This document shows, piece by piece, positions 41,447 to 49,885 of a stretch of DNA of 64,000 bases. Within the stretch, counting starts at the first letter, position 1. Every line of letters starts with the position of its first letter. This DNA is from JAIBJN01 sp963811635 (GTDB lineage Bacteria; Actinomycetota; Thermoleophilia; Gaiellales; Gaiellaceae). Below the pieces are notes generated by a model. That model searched no databases and was not told where the DNA came from. It was given only the letters and a program-made list of their open reading frames with translations. Both the position numbers and the translations under genes were made by a program. The stretch is taken from the NCBI GenBank assembly GCA_963811635.1, contig CAWESB010000015.1, positions 1-64,000 of the forward strand, given 5' to 3'.

Positions 41447-42241
41447 TCAGCGACGCCTCCCGTACGCCAGGAGATACGACCGCGGCTGGTGGATGCCGCC
41501 GTCGACGCGGTAGTCGTCCAGCCAGGTGACGAACGTCCGGTGGAGCTCCTCGCGCCGGTCCTCCTCCAGGGAGTCGGCCAGCGTCTTGATCGGCCCGAAC
41601 GCGGTCGAGAACGTCTCCCAGATCGCCTGGGAGGAGGGCCCGGTGAGCGGCGTGTCCAGCTCCTCGAACTCGAGGTCGAAGGCCGCGCCGAGCAGGCGCT
41701 CGGCCCCGTCGGCGCGGCCCCACTCGAACGGGCTCGTGAGGCCGGGCGCCGGAGGCGGCTGGAACGGCGCGATCACCTCATGGAGGCTCTTGCCCTTCCC
41801 GTCGTGACTCCACGAGGCGACGCCCAGGCGCCCGCCGGGTCGGCAGACGCGGGCGAGCTCCGCGGCCGCGGCTTCCTGGTTGGGCGCGAACATGACGCCG
41901 ACGGTCGAGCAGACGACGTCGAAGCTCGCATCCGCGTACGGCAGGCTCTCGGCGTCGCCCTCGTCGAGGCGCAGGGTGAGCCCGCGCTCGGCGGCCCGCT
42001 CGCGCGCGGTCTCGATCAGCACCGGCGAGAGATCGATCCCGGTCACGTCGGCGCCGGCCTCGGCGGCCAGGAAGGCGGCGCCGCCGGTCCCGCAGCCGAC
42101 GTCGAGCCACCGCTCCCCGGGGCGGGGACCCAGGCGCTCGACGGTCGCCCGGTGCATCGCGCCGAGATTGGGCTCGATGCGCTCGAACGGCCCCGCGCCC
42201 CACATGAAGCGCTGCTTTTCCTTCAGCTCCTCGAACGGCAC
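41447..42241 (-). CDS. Class I SAM-dependent methyltransferase, copy 1
   Basis: Protein of 264 residues with a complete SAM-binding core: motif I WLDVGCGTGGAAF, acidic residue in VTGIDLSPVLIETAR, motif II-like DAESLPYADASFDVV and CRPGGRLGVASW. It is similar along most of its length to the next gene upstream (PFEELK, GxGPxER, KTLADSLxxDRREE, YLLxxGxRR), so the two are tandem paralogs. The GTG start overlaps the last base of the upstream stop. Substrate unknown; the fold resembles UbiE/Coq5-like enzymes. Confidence 0.85.
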   Translation of the reverse strand: MPFEELKEKQRFMWGAGPFERIEPNLGAMHRATVERLGPRPGERWLDVGCGTGGAAFLAAEAGADVTGIDLSPVLIETARERAAERGLTLRLDEGDAESLPYADASFDVVCSTVGVMFAPNQEAAAAELARVCRPGGRLGVASWSHDGKGKSLHEVIAPFQPPPAPGLTSPFEWGRADGAERLLGAAFDLEFEELDTPLTGPSSQAIWETFSTAFGPIKTLADSLEEDRREELHRTFVTWLDDYRVDGGIHQPRSYLLAYGRRR

Positions 42242-43038
42242 TACCGGCGGGTCCCCAGCGTCAGCAGGTAGGTCCGCGGCATGTCGAGGCCGCTGCCGTC
42301 GTCGTAACGGGCGTGCAGCTCCACGAACCGCCGCTCGAACTCCTCGCGGCGATCGTCGTCGAGCGAGTCGGCGAGCGTCTTTGTCGGGCCGTACGACGTC
42401 GAGAAGAGCTCCCACGCGTCCTCGGCCTTCGGCAGGACGAGGTGCGAAACGAGCTCGTGGAACTCCAGCTCGAAGTCGTCCCCGAGCAGCTCCGTGACGT
42501 GATCCTTACTGCCCCAAGCGAAGGGCGAGCCGGCACCCGGGGGCGGCGGCGCAGGTGCGTAGTCCGCCTGGATGCGGAAGATCTCGGCCAGCGTGCTGTC
42601 GGGCGTCCAGCAGGCGAGCCCGATTCGCCCGCCGGGCCTGGTGACGCGCGTGAGCTCGCCCGCGACCGCGGCGTGATCCGGCGCGAACATGACCCCACAC
42701 GTAGACGAGACAACGTCGAACGACGCATCCTCGAAGGGCAGCGCTTCGCAGTCACACACTTCGTACCGGATCTCGAGGCCCTCCTCCTCCGCCTCGCGGC
42801 GTGCGGTCTCGATCAAGGCAGGGGCGATGTCGACGCCGACGACGTCCGCGCCGGCGCGGGCGGCGCGCTTCGCCGTCTCGCCTGTCCCGGTCGCGGAATC
42901 GAGCCAGCGCACCCCCGGTGCAGGCCCGAGGCGGGCGATCAACTCGTCCTGGAGATCGGCGATCGTCGCGCTCACACGCTCGTAGGGGCCCGTGCCCCAG
43001 ACGACGCTGTGGCGCGCCTTCAGCTCTTCAAAAGGCAT
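42241..43038 (-). CDS. Class I SAM-dependent methyltransferase, copy 2
   Basis: Protein of 265 residues, paralog of the downstream copy. Motif I reads WLDSATGTGETAKRA, in which the first glycine positions are changed (DSATGTG against DVGCGTG), so SAM binding may differ. The remaining blocks (VVGVDIAPALIETAR, DCEALPFEDASFDVV, TRPGGRIGLACW) are normal. The start was moved to ATG 43038, which has AAGGAG 8 bases upstream; the longer frame begins 10 residues earlier without support. Divergent from rarA. Confidence 0.84.
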   Translation of the reverse strand: MPFEELKARHSVVWGTGPYERVSATIADLQDELIARLGPAPGVRWLDSATGTGETAKRAARAGADVVGVDIAPALIETARREAEEEGLEIRYEVCDCEALPFEDASFDVVSSTCGVMFAPDHAAVAGELTRVTRPGGRIGLACWTPDSTLAEIFRIQADYAPAPPPPGAGSPFAWGSKDHVTELLGDDFELEFHELVSHLVLPKAEDAWELFSTSYGPTKTLADSLDDDRREEFERRFVELHARYDDGSGLDMPRTYLLTLGTRR

Positions 43039-43065
43039 GGCACTCTCCTTTGCTGAGGCTGCGAG

Positions 43066-43071
43066 CATACT
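43066..43071 (+). promoter_or_regulatory. Putative -10 box (CATACT) of rarA
   Basis: CATACT ends 6 bases before the rarA GTG. No Shine-Dalgarno sequence is present. The arrangement matches the other candidate leaderless genes. Confidence 0.4.
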
Positions 43072-43077
43072 GACCTC

Positions 43078-44319
43078 GTGAGCGACCTTTTCTCCGATGC
43101 GGCCGAAGAACGTGCCTCCGAGGTGGCGCCGCTCGCCGCTCGCCTGCGGCCGGAGCGGCTCGAGGAGTTCGTCGGCCAGGCGGAGGTCGTCGGCGAGGGC
43201 TCAGCCCTTGCCCGGGCGATCGCCGAGGACCGGGTCGGCTCGGCGGTCTTCTACGGCCCCCCGGGCAGCGGGAAGACGACGCTCGCCCGCATCATCGCCG
43301 GCACGACCGGCGCGGCCTTCGAGGAGCTCTCCGCCGTGTCGGCCTCGGTCGCAGACGTGCGCGCGGTGCTCGCCCGCGCCAAGGAGCGCCTGGGTGCGCA
43401 AGGGCGCCGCACAATCCTCTTCCTCGACGAGATCCACCGCTTCAACAAGGCGCAGCAGGACGCGCTCCTGCCCGCTGTGGAGTCCGGCCTGCTGACCCTG
43501 ATCGGGGCGACGACGGAGAACCCCTACTTCGAGGTCAACTCGGCCCTGCTCTCGCGCACCCAGGTCTACGAGCTCCAGCCGCTGGAACGCGAGGCGGTGG
43601 CGGTGATCGTCCGCCGCGGCGCGGAGAGCCTCGGCGCCGACCTCTCCGACGACCTGGTCGAGCTGATCGCGGTGAAGGCCGGCGGGGACGGGCGCTCGGC
43701 GTTGAACGTCCTCGAGCTCGCCTGGTCGACCGCGCAGTCGGAGGGCGTACCGCTCGAGCCGAGGCACGTCGAGGACGCCGCCCGGCGGCGGCCCGTCGTC
43801 TACGACAAGGGCGGCGACGCGCACTACGACTTCACGTCGGCGTTCATCAAGTCGATCCGGGGCTCGGACCCGAACGCGGCCCTCTACTACCTCGCGGCGA
43901 TGCTGGAGGGCGGCGAGGACCCGCGCTACATCGCGCGGCGGCTGATCGTCCACGCGTCGGAGGACATCGGCATGGCCGACTCGCAGGCGCTGCTCGTGGC
44001 GGCGGCGGCCGCCCATGCCGTCGAGCACGTCGGCCTGCCCGAGGCGCAGCTCAACCTCGCACACGCAACGATCTACCTCGCGACGGCGCCGAAGTCGAAC
44101 GCCGTCATCAAGGCGATCGGCGCCGCCCGCCGCGACGTGCGCGAGCAGGGCGCGATCCACCCGCCGAAAGCGCTCCGCGACACCCACTACCGCGGCTCGA
44201 AGAAACTCGGCCACGGCGAGGGCTACATCTACCCGCCCGACGACAGGGCGGGCTACGACGTCGACTACCTGCCCGACGAGCTCAAGGGGAGCCGCTACTA
44301 CGAGCCGGACGAGGGATAG
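43078..44319 (+). CDS. rarA: Replication-associated recombination protein A (RarA/MgsA)
   Basis: AAA ATPase of 413 residues related to clamp loaders, acting at stalled replication forks. Walker A GPPGSGKTTLARIIA is near residue 59, Walker B ILFLDEIHRFNKAQQDALLP near 116, sensor 1 GATTENPYFEVNSALLSR near 143, and the C-terminal tetramerisation region includes DPRYIARRLIVHASEDIG and the family ending GYIYPPDD. Full length. GTG start after CATACT; the stop TAG forms part of the putative -10 box of the following ETF gene. Confidence 0.92.
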   Translation: MSDLFSDAAEERASEVAPLAARLRPERLEEFVGQAEVVGEGSALARAIAEDRVGSAVFYGPPGSGKTTLARIIAGTTGAAFEELSAVSASVADVRAVLARAKERLGAQGRRTILFLDEIHRFNKAQQDALLPAVESGLLTLIGATTENPYFEVNSALLSRTQVYELQPLEREAVAVIVRRGAESLGADLSDDLVELIAVKAGGDGRSALNVLELAWSTAQSEGVPLEPRHVEDAARRRPVVYDKGGDAHYDFTSAFIKSIRGSDPNAALYYLAAMLEGGEDPRYIARRLIVHASEDIGMADSQALLVAAAAAHAVEHVGLPEAQLNLAHATIYLATAPKSNAVIKAIGAARRDVREQGAIHPPKALRDTHYRGSKKLGHGEGYIYPPDDRAGYDVDYLPDELKGSRYYEPDEG

Positions 44320-44322
44320 GCT
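44317..44322 (+). promoter_or_regulatory. Putative -10 box (TAGGCT) of the ETF gene
   Basis: TAGGCT ends 6 bases before the GTG at 44329; its TAG doubles as the rarA stop codon, which weakens the evidence. No Shine-Dalgarno sequence is seen. Confidence 0.35.
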
Positions 44323-44328
44323 CCCGGC

Positions 44329-46152
44329 GTGAAAATCGTCGTGCTCGTCAAGCAGGTGCCGAACCCGACCCACGTCAAGCTCGACCCGGAGACGAAGCGG
44401 ATGGTGCGGGAAGGCGTACCGCTCGAGCTGAACGAGTTCGACGTCTATGCGGTCACGGCGGCGATCAGGCTCCGGGAGGCGAACGGCGGCGAGGTCGTGA
44501 CGATGACCATGGGCCCGCCGCAGGCGGAAGAGGTGCTGCGAATGACCCTGGCGATGGGCGCCGATCGGGCGATTCACCTGAGCGACCGGGTCTTTGCGGT
44601 CGCCGACACGCTCGGCACGTCGCGGACCCTGGCCCTGGCCGTCGCGAAGGAGGGCGCCGACCTCGTGGTCTGCGGGCGCAAGACCGTGGACTCGGAGACG
44701 TGGCAGGTGCCGCCCGAGACGGCCGCCTTTCTCGGATGGGAACAGCTGACGAGCGTGGACCGGCTCGAACTGGTGGACGGGCGCCTCCGCGCGCGCAGGG
44801 AGACCGACGAGGGCTTCGACACGTACGAGCTCGACCTGCCGGCGGTGGTGTCGGTCGCCGAGGGGATCAACGAGGGCATCTGGCCCGCGAAGCGTGACCT
44901 CGACGCGACCGACACGGACGGGCGGATCGAGACGTGGACCGCGACACACCTCGTCGGCGACGTCGAGGACGACGACAGGCGCTTCGGCCAGACCGGCTCG
45001 CCCACGCGCGTCCTTGCCGTCAAGGACGCGACCCCGGAGCGCCACGCCGAGGTGGCCGCAACTGCCGAGGTGGCCGCCGAGCGGGTCGTCGCGATGCTCG
45101 CGGAGGCGGCGGGCACGCCGCCGTCAGACTGGGAGAAGCCTCCCCGGCTCGGCGAGAAGCCGGGCCGAAGCTACGACTGCTGGACCGTGGTCGAGCTCAT
45201 CGAGGGCCGGCCGCGCGACGTCTCGCTCGAGCTTCTCGGCAAGGGCAGGGAGCTCGCGGGCAAGCTCGGTGGCGAGAACGTCGCCCTCGTCATCGGCAGC
45301 GGGCTGGAGGACGCCGTCCATGAGGCGATCCGACACGGGGCCGAACGCGTCGTGGTCGTCGACGACGAGCGGCTGGCCGAGTACCACCCAGAAACCTTCA
45401 CGGCCGTGCTCAAACACGTCGTCGAGCACGAGCAGCCGCACGCGCTCCTGATCCCGTCGACGACGCAGGGACGCGATTACGGCCCGCGGGTCGCCGGCGA
45501 GCTCGAGCTAGGCATGACCGGCGACTGCGTCGATCTCGGCATCGACAGGGCGGGGCGCCTGATCCAGTACAAGCCCGCATACGGCGGCAACATCATCTCC
45601 GTGATCATGGGCGCGACCACGCCGCAGCTCGCCACGGTTCGCCCGGGCATGTTCGCGCCGGTCGAGCCGCGGGACGACGTCGAGGCCGCCGTCGTCGAGC
45701 TCGAGGCCGGGCCTCTGCCCCGCCCACGGACGGACCTCGTCGCGCGCGAGCACACGCCCGACACCGCCGCGTACGAGCTGGACGCGGCCGAGATCGTGAT
45801 CTGCGTCGGCAAGGGGATCGGAGGGCCGGAGGCGCTTCCGGAGGTCGAGGCCCTCGCCGCGCGCCTTGGCGCCGTCGTCGGTGCCAGCCGAGGCGTCACA
45901 GACGAAGGCTGGGTCCCGAAGAACCGCCAGATCGGCCTGACCGGGCGCGCGATCGCGCCGCGCCTGCTGATCGAGGTCGGCGTGCGCGGCGCCTTCGAGC
46001 ATATGGTCGGCTCGGTCCGTGCCGGTGTGATCGTCGGCCTCAACGCCAACGACCGCGCACCCATCTTCCGCCACGCCGACGTCGGCGTGGTCGGCGACTG
46101 GCGGGAGACGTTCCCCCAGCTCGTCGAGGCCCTGGAAGGCAACCTGCCCTGA
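44329..46152 (+). CDS. Electron transfer flavoprotein, fused beta-alpha single chain
   Basis: One frame of 607 residues encodes both ETF subunits. Residues 1-about 265 are EtfB-like (MKIVVLVKQVPNP, LNEFDVYAVTAA, VVCGRKTVDSETWQVPPE, LPAVVSVAEGIN). A linker around 266-290 leads to an EtfA-like part (CWTVVELIEGRPRDVSLELL to the end) with the FAD domain motifs VGASRGVTDEGWVP, QIGLTGRAIAPRLLIEVGV, GAFEHMVGS and NDRAPIFRHADVGVVGD. ETF is normally a heterodimer from two genes; I see no frameshift or internal stop. It would move electrons from acyl-CoA or similar dehydrogenases to the quinone pool. A hydrolase gene overlaps its stop. Confidence 0.88.
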   Translation: MKIVVLVKQVPNPTHVKLDPETKRMVREGVPLELNEFDVYAVTAAIRLREANGGEVVTMTMGPPQAEEVLRMTLAMGADRAIHLSDRVFAVADTLGTSRTLALAVAKEGADLVVCGRKTVDSETWQVPPETAAFLGWEQLTSVDRLELVDGRLRARRETDEGFDTYELDLPAVVSVAEGINEGIWPAKRDLDATDTDGRIETWTATHLVGDVEDDDRRFGQTGSPTRVLAVKDATPERHAEVAATAEVAAERVVAMLAEAAGTPPSDWEKPPRLGEKPGRSYDCWTVVELIEGRPRDVSLELLGKGRELAGKLGGENVALVIGSGLEDAVHEAIRHGAERVVVVDDERLAEYHPETFTAVLKHVVEHEQPHALLIPSTTQGRDYGPRVAGELELGMTGDCVDLGIDRAGRLIQYKPAYGGNIISVIMGATTPQLATVRPGMFAPVEPRDDVEAAVVELEAGPLPRPRTDLVAREHTPDTAAYELDAAEIVICVGKGIGGPEALPEVEALAARLGAVVGASRGVTDEGWVPKNRQIGLTGRAIAPRLLIEVGVRGAFEHMVGSVRAGVIVGLNANDRAPIFRHADVGVVGDWRETFPQLVEALEGNLP

Positions 46153-46916
46153 GGCTGAACGAGCGCCAGTGGGGCTCTGCGGATGCCCCGACCGTCGTCT
46201 GCCTCCACGGCGTCTCCGGCCATGCCCTGCGCTTCCGGCGTCTGGTGGAGGAGCACCTCGCTCAGCGCTTCCACGTCCGCTCCTTCGACCTGCGCGGCCA
46301 CGGCCGCTCGGGCTGGGAGGAGCCATGGACGATCGAGCAGCACGTCGAGGACCTGCTCGAGACGATCACCGAGCCGGCCATCTGGATCGGGCACAGCTTC
46401 GGCGGGCGCCTCACCGTCGAGGTGCTGGCACGGCGGCCACTGCTGGTCGAGCGGGCCGTGCTGCTCGACCCGGCGCTCTGGATCCCGCTCGACCAGGCGG
46501 AGGAGCTGGCCCGGTACGAGCTCACGAAGAGGCCCTTCGCCTCGGTCGAGGAGGCGCTCGAGGCGCGGATGGGCAGCGTGGAGCTCGCGCCGCGCGAGTT
46601 CCTCGAGGAGGAGATGCGCGAGCACCTCGTCGAGCAGCCGGGCGGCGGCTGGTTCTACCGTTACTCGCTCGACGCTGTCGCGGCCGCCTACCGGGAGTTG
46701 GGCACGTACCCGCCGCCGTTCAGCTCGCTGCTCGTGCCGACGCTCCTCGTCGTCGCCGAGCACGCGAAGCTCGTCAGCGCCGCCGAGGCTCAGCTCTACC
46801 GCGAGGCGCTCGGCGACCTCCTCCGGATCGTCGTCGTGCCGGGCGGCCACGTCGTCCTGTGGGACGCCTACGAGGAGACGGCCGCCGCGATCGACGCGTT
46901 CCTGGCCGAGAGCTAG
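46149..46916 (+). CDS. Alpha/beta-fold hydrolase
   Basis: Hydrolase of about 255 residues. The oxyanion-hole region VVCLHGVSGHALRF, nucleophile elbow WIGHSFGGR and the histidine in VPGGHVVLWDA are in the right order. The conserved first strand lies upstream of any ATG, GTG or TTG; the first such codon in frame (GTG 46245) would remove the oxyanion loop. The best start is CTG 46149, which overlaps the ETF stop as CTGA and gives MRLNERQWGSADAP. Substrate unknown. The 3' end overlaps arginase by 4 bases, convergent. Confidence 0.78.
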   Translation: MRLNERQWGSADAPTVVCLHGVSGHALRFRRLVEEHLAQRFHVRSFDLRGHGRSGWEEPWTIEQHVEDLLETITEPAIWIGHSFGGRLTVEVLARRPLLVERAVLLDPALWIPLDQAEELARYELTKRPFASVEEALEARMGSVELAPREFLEEEMREHLVEQPGGGWFYRYSLDAVAAAYRELGTYPPPFSSLLVPTLLVVAEHAKLVSAAEAQLYREALGDLLRIVVVPGGHVVLWDAYEETAAAIDAFLAES

Positions 46917-47821
46917 AGGATCCGCGCGCCGAAGGCGCTGGCGGCAAGCTCGACCGCGAGGGCGGCGGTCTCGTTGCCGCGATCGAGGATCGGGTTCACC
47001 TCGACGATCTCGAAGGAGCTCATCAGGCCGGACTCGGCCACGAGCTCGAGTGCGAGGTGCGCCTCGCGGTAGGAGAGGCCGCCGCGCACGGGCGTGCCCA
47101 CGCCCGGGGTGACGTCGGGGTCGACGACGTCGAGGTCGAGGGACACGTGGACGAAGGGCGCGCCCCCGACGCGCTCCAGCGCCTCGCCGACCGTCGCCTC
47201 GATCCCGCGCCGGTCGAGCTCGCTCATCGTGTAGATGCCGATGCCGCTTTCCCTCACGTAGGCCCGCTCACCCTCGTCCAGGGAGCGGACGCCGAGGAGG
47301 ACGACCCGCTCGGAGTCGAGCGCCGGAAGGGGCCAGGCCGGGCTCGCGAACGTCTCCGGATCCCGCCCCAGCGCCGCCGCGAGCGGCATGCCGTGGATGT
47401 TGCCGGAGGGGGAGGTCGCCGGCGTGTTCAGGTCGCCGTGGGCGTCGAACCAGAGCACCCCGCCCGGGCCGTGAACCGAGGCGAGCCCGCCGATCGTACC
47501 GAGCGCGATCGAGTGGTCGCCGCCGAGGACAATCGGCGTCCGGCCCTCCTCGACCGCCGTCGCCACGGCGCGCGCAATACGCTCGCACGTGGCCTTGATC
47601 TGGTCGAGGAAACGCGCCTGCGGGTTGCCGCTCGCGGTCGCCTCGGCGACCACCGTCTCGACGTTGCCCCAGTCCTCGCACTCGATGCCGAGCTCCTGCA
47701 GCCGGTCGTCGAGCCCGGCGTAGCGAATTGCGGACGGTCCCATGTCGACACCGCGGCGGCCCGCGCCCAGGTCGAGCGCGGCACCGATGATCACCGCCCT
47801 CTTGGAGGCTCCATCCGTCAC
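46913..47821 (-). CDS. Arginase/agmatinase family, arginase-like
   Basis: Binuclear manganese ureohydrolase of 302 residues. Metal ligands are in VLGGDHSIALG, WFDAHGDLNTP and VSLDLDVVDPD. The substrate loop SPSGNIHGMPLAAALG and the early GVDMGPSAIRYAGL match arginase (RocF-like) rather than agmatinase, so hydrolysis of arginine to ornithine and urea is likely. GTG start is 8 bases after TAGCCT, and that box overlaps the -10 of the divergent tRNA gene. Confidence 0.86.
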   Translation of the reverse strand: MTDGASKRAVIIGAALDLGAGRRGVDMGPSAIRYAGLDDRLQELGIECEDWGNVETVVAEATASGNPQARFLDQIKATCERIARAVATAVEEGRTPIVLGGDHSIALGTIGGLASVHGPGGVLWFDAHGDLNTPATSPSGNIHGMPLAAALGRDPETFASPAWPLPALDSERVVLLGVRSLDEGERAYVRESGIGIYTMSELDRRGIEATVGEALERVGGAPFVHVSLDLDVVDPDVTPGVGTPVRGGLSYREAHLALELVAESGLMSSFEIVEVNPILDRGNETAALAVELAASAFGARIL

Positions 47822-47829
47822 GGCCCGTG

Positions 47830-47835
47830 AGGCTA
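47830..47835 (-). promoter_or_regulatory. Putative -10 box (TAGCCT) of arginase
   Basis: TAGCCT on the minus strand ends 8 bases before the arginase GTG. It shares two bases with the plus-strand TACACT of tRNA-Phe, so the two promoters would be mutually exclusive. Confidence 0.4.
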
Positions 47836-47839
47836 CACT
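47834..47839 (+). promoter_or_regulatory. Putative -10 box (TACACT) of tRNA-Phe
   Basis: TACACT ends 10 bases before the first base of the tRNA, a suitable distance for a short 5' leader. No clear -35 was found. Confidence 0.4.
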
Positions 47840-47849
47840 TCGGTGCCTC

Positions 47850-47922
47850 GGCGAGGTAGCTCAGTTGGTAGAGCACACGGCTGAAAACCGTGGTGTCGCC
47901 GGTTCGATTCCGGCCCTCGCCA
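47850..47922 (+). tRNA. tRNA-Phe (GAA)
   Basis: All four stems fold. The acceptor arms GGCGAGG and CCTCGCC pair fully, the D-stem is GCTC/GAGC, and the anticodon stem CACGG/CCGTG encloses the loop CTGAAAA with anticodon GAA at 47883-47885. The T-stem GCCGG/CCGGC encloses TTCGATT, and A73 is the discriminator. T8 and A9 are standard. The 3' CCA is not encoded. It is the only RNA gene in the window. Confidence 0.97.
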
Positions 47923-48038
47923 CTGCTCCGTCGCCGTCGATGGAAGGAAGGCGCAGTGCGGCTCGAGTCGCTGTGCAGGTCGACGATGCGCTATGCGGAA
48001 GCGAGCTGGCATCAACCCTACGGCCCCGCAGGCGGCGA

Positions 48039-48944
48039 CTAGACGATCTCGGGAGCCGCAGGCCGGCGGGCGCGCCTCGTCGTCCAGCGCCCGGGCCGGG
48101 CCGCGGCCCACCGGCGCGGGTCGAGCGCGTCGCCGATGCCGTCCGCGAGCAGGTTCGCGCCGACCGCGAACACCGCGATCGCGAGGCTCGGGAGGAAGAC
48201 GAGCCAGAGGCGGCCGAAGGTGATTCCCTCGAGCGCCATGTTCCCCCAGGTGGGCGTCGGCTTCTCGGGGCCGAGGCCGAGGACGGCGAGGAAGGCCTCG
48301 CCGAGGACGACCGTCGGCAGCTCGAGGAAGGCCGCCACGAGGACGATCCCCATCGCGTTCGGGACGATGTGCCGCCTGGCCACCGCCTGGCGTCCCGCTC
48401 CGAGAGCCTGGGCTGCGCGGACGTAGTCCTGCCGCTTGAGGAGCACGACCTCGCCGCGGACGAGGCGCGCCGTGATCATCCAGTTGACGATCGAGAGCGC
48501 GAGGATGATCGTCTGGACGTTCTGGGCCTGCAGCCCGATGACGACGAGGATGACGATGCTCACCGGCAGCCGCGGGATTGCGAGCAGCCCGTCCAGGATC
48601 CGCATCATCGCGTTGTCGACCCGCCCGCCCGCGAGCCCGGAGATCGCGCCGTAGGTGACGCCGATGACGAGGATGATCAGGAGCGCGCCGCCGGCGATCA
48701 GGAGCGTCATCCGGCCTCCTGCCGCGAGCCTCGTGAAGATGTCGCGCCCGTACTGGTCGGTGCCGAGCCAGTGCTCGCCGCTCGGGGGCAGGCGAACGTC
48801 GTTGAAATCGGCGTCGTTGGGATCGAACGGTGAGAAGATCGGGACGAGCACGCAGTAGGCGATCACCGAGAGGAAGATCAGCCCTCCCAGGCAGGCGGTC
48901 CGGTTGCGCAGGAGCGCGCCCAGCATCCGGCGGCGCCCGCTCAC
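48039..48944 (-). CDS. Peptide/nickel-type ABC transporter permease (DppC/OppC family)
   Basis: Inner-membrane permease of 301 residues with an N-terminal helix (about 20-40), the family block SGEHWLGTDQYGRDIFTRLAAGGR, five more helices, and the EAA loop YVRAAQALGAGRQAVARRHIVPN that contacts the ATPase. GEAFLAVLGLG is typical of DppC. GTG 48944 overlaps the DppB stop as GTGA; ATG 48926 is an alternative. The C-terminus is Arg-rich (RRWAAARPGRWTTRRARR). No substrate-binding protein or ATPase genes are adjacent. Confidence 0.88.
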   Translation of the reverse strand: MSGRRRMLGALLRNRTACLGGLIFLSVIAYCVLVPIFSPFDPNDADFNDVRLPPSGEHWLGTDQYGRDIFTRLAAGGRMTLLIAGGALLIILVIGVTYGAISGLAGGRVDNAMMRILDGLLAIPRLPVSIVILVVIGLQAQNVQTIILALSIVNWMITARLVRGEVVLLKRQDYVRAAQALGAGRQAVARRHIVPNAMGIVLVAAFLELPTVVLGEAFLAVLGLGPEKPTPTWGNMALEGITFGRLWLVFLPSLAIAVFAVGANLLADGIGDALDPRRWAAARPGRWTTRRARRPAAPEIV

Positions 48945-49876
48945 GTGCGCTCCTCGCGCATGCGCGGGTCGATGATCGCCATGAGGACGTCGGCGATGAG
49001 GTTCACGAGGAGGACGAGCACGGTCAGGGCGACCGTGAGCCCGAGGATCATCGGGTAGTCCTTGGCGCGCGCGGCCTGGACGAACTCGGCCGACACACCG
49101 GGCACCGCGAAGGCAGTCTCCACGAAGAAGGCGCCGGTGATGAGGAGCGCGAGCATCGGCGGAGTCGCGGACAAGAGCGGCACCGACGAGTTGCGCAGGA
49201 CGTGGGCGCCGACGACCCGTGAGCTGCGGAGGCCCTTGGCGCGCGCCGTCCGCACGTAGTCCGACTGGAGGGTGTCGACCGCCGCGGCGCGCGTGAGGCG
49301 GGCGGCATAGCCCGCCGGCGCGAGCCCGAGCGCGAAGACCGGCAGCACCTTCCCCTGCCAGGTCTCCCAGTCGAGCGGGAAGACGTCCCAGTCGTAGACG
49401 AGGTAGCGGGAGAGGACGTAGGTGACGAAGAAGATCGGGACGACCAGCAGAACGCTCGCCGCCGAGGTGGCCAGGTGGTCGAGGACCGACGACCGGCGCA
49501 CGGCCGCGAAGAGGCCGAGCAGGATGCCGACCGGGATCGCCCACGCGGCGGCGAGCAGGATCAGCTGCGCGGTGACGGGGAACCCCTGCTCGACGGCGTC
49601 GTCGACCGTGTGGTAGCGGTTGACGAGGCTCGGCCCGAAGTCGAGCGTGACGACGTTCTTCACGTACTGGGCAAACTCGACGTACCAGGGATCGTCGAGG
49701 TGGTAGAAGTCGGTCATCTCCTGCTGGAGCGGCGCCGGCAGCCCCGGAACGCCCTCCGGCGGCTGGAAGGGCGAGCCGCCCGCGCTGCGCATGAGCAGGA
49801 ACGTCAGCAGCATGACGAGCAGGACGATCGGGATCGCCCAGAGCACGCGCTTGAGGACGAAGGCTGTTAGCGACAC
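48941..49876 (-). CDS. Peptide/nickel-type ABC transporter permease (DppB/OppB family)
   Basis: Inner-membrane permease of 311 residues. The first helix is followed by an extracytoplasmic loop (about 33-100, with LDDPWYVEFAQYVKN and LDFGPSL), then five helices. The EAA region YVRTARAKGLRSSRVVGAHVLRN and the ending ADVLMAIIDPRMREE are typical. GTG start. A 13-base inverted repeat lies 10-47 bases upstream. Together with the DppC-like gene it forms the membrane channel of an oligopeptide-type importer whose other parts lie elsewhere. Confidence 0.88.
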   Translation of the reverse strand: MSLTAFVLKRVLWAIPIVLLVMLLTFLLMRSAGGSPFQPPEGVPGLPAPLQQEMTDFYHLDDPWYVEFAQYVKNVVTLDFGPSLVNRYHTVDDAVEQGFPVTAQLILLAAAWAIPVGILLGLFAAVRRSSVLDHLATSAASVLLVVPIFFVTYVLSRYLVYDWDVFPLDWETWQGKVLPVFALGLAPAGYAARLTRAAAVDTLQSDYVRTARAKGLRSSRVVGAHVLRNSSVPLLSATPPMLALLITGAFFVETAFAVPGVSAEFVQAARAKDYPMILGLTVALTVLVLLVNLIADVLMAIIDPRMREERT

Positions 49877-49885
49877 TGAAATGTG

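Noticed and set aside
47923..48038. Intrinsic terminator or small RNA after tRNA-Phe
   Set aside because: No stable stem followed by T-run and no recognisable RNA; nothing supportable in this gap.
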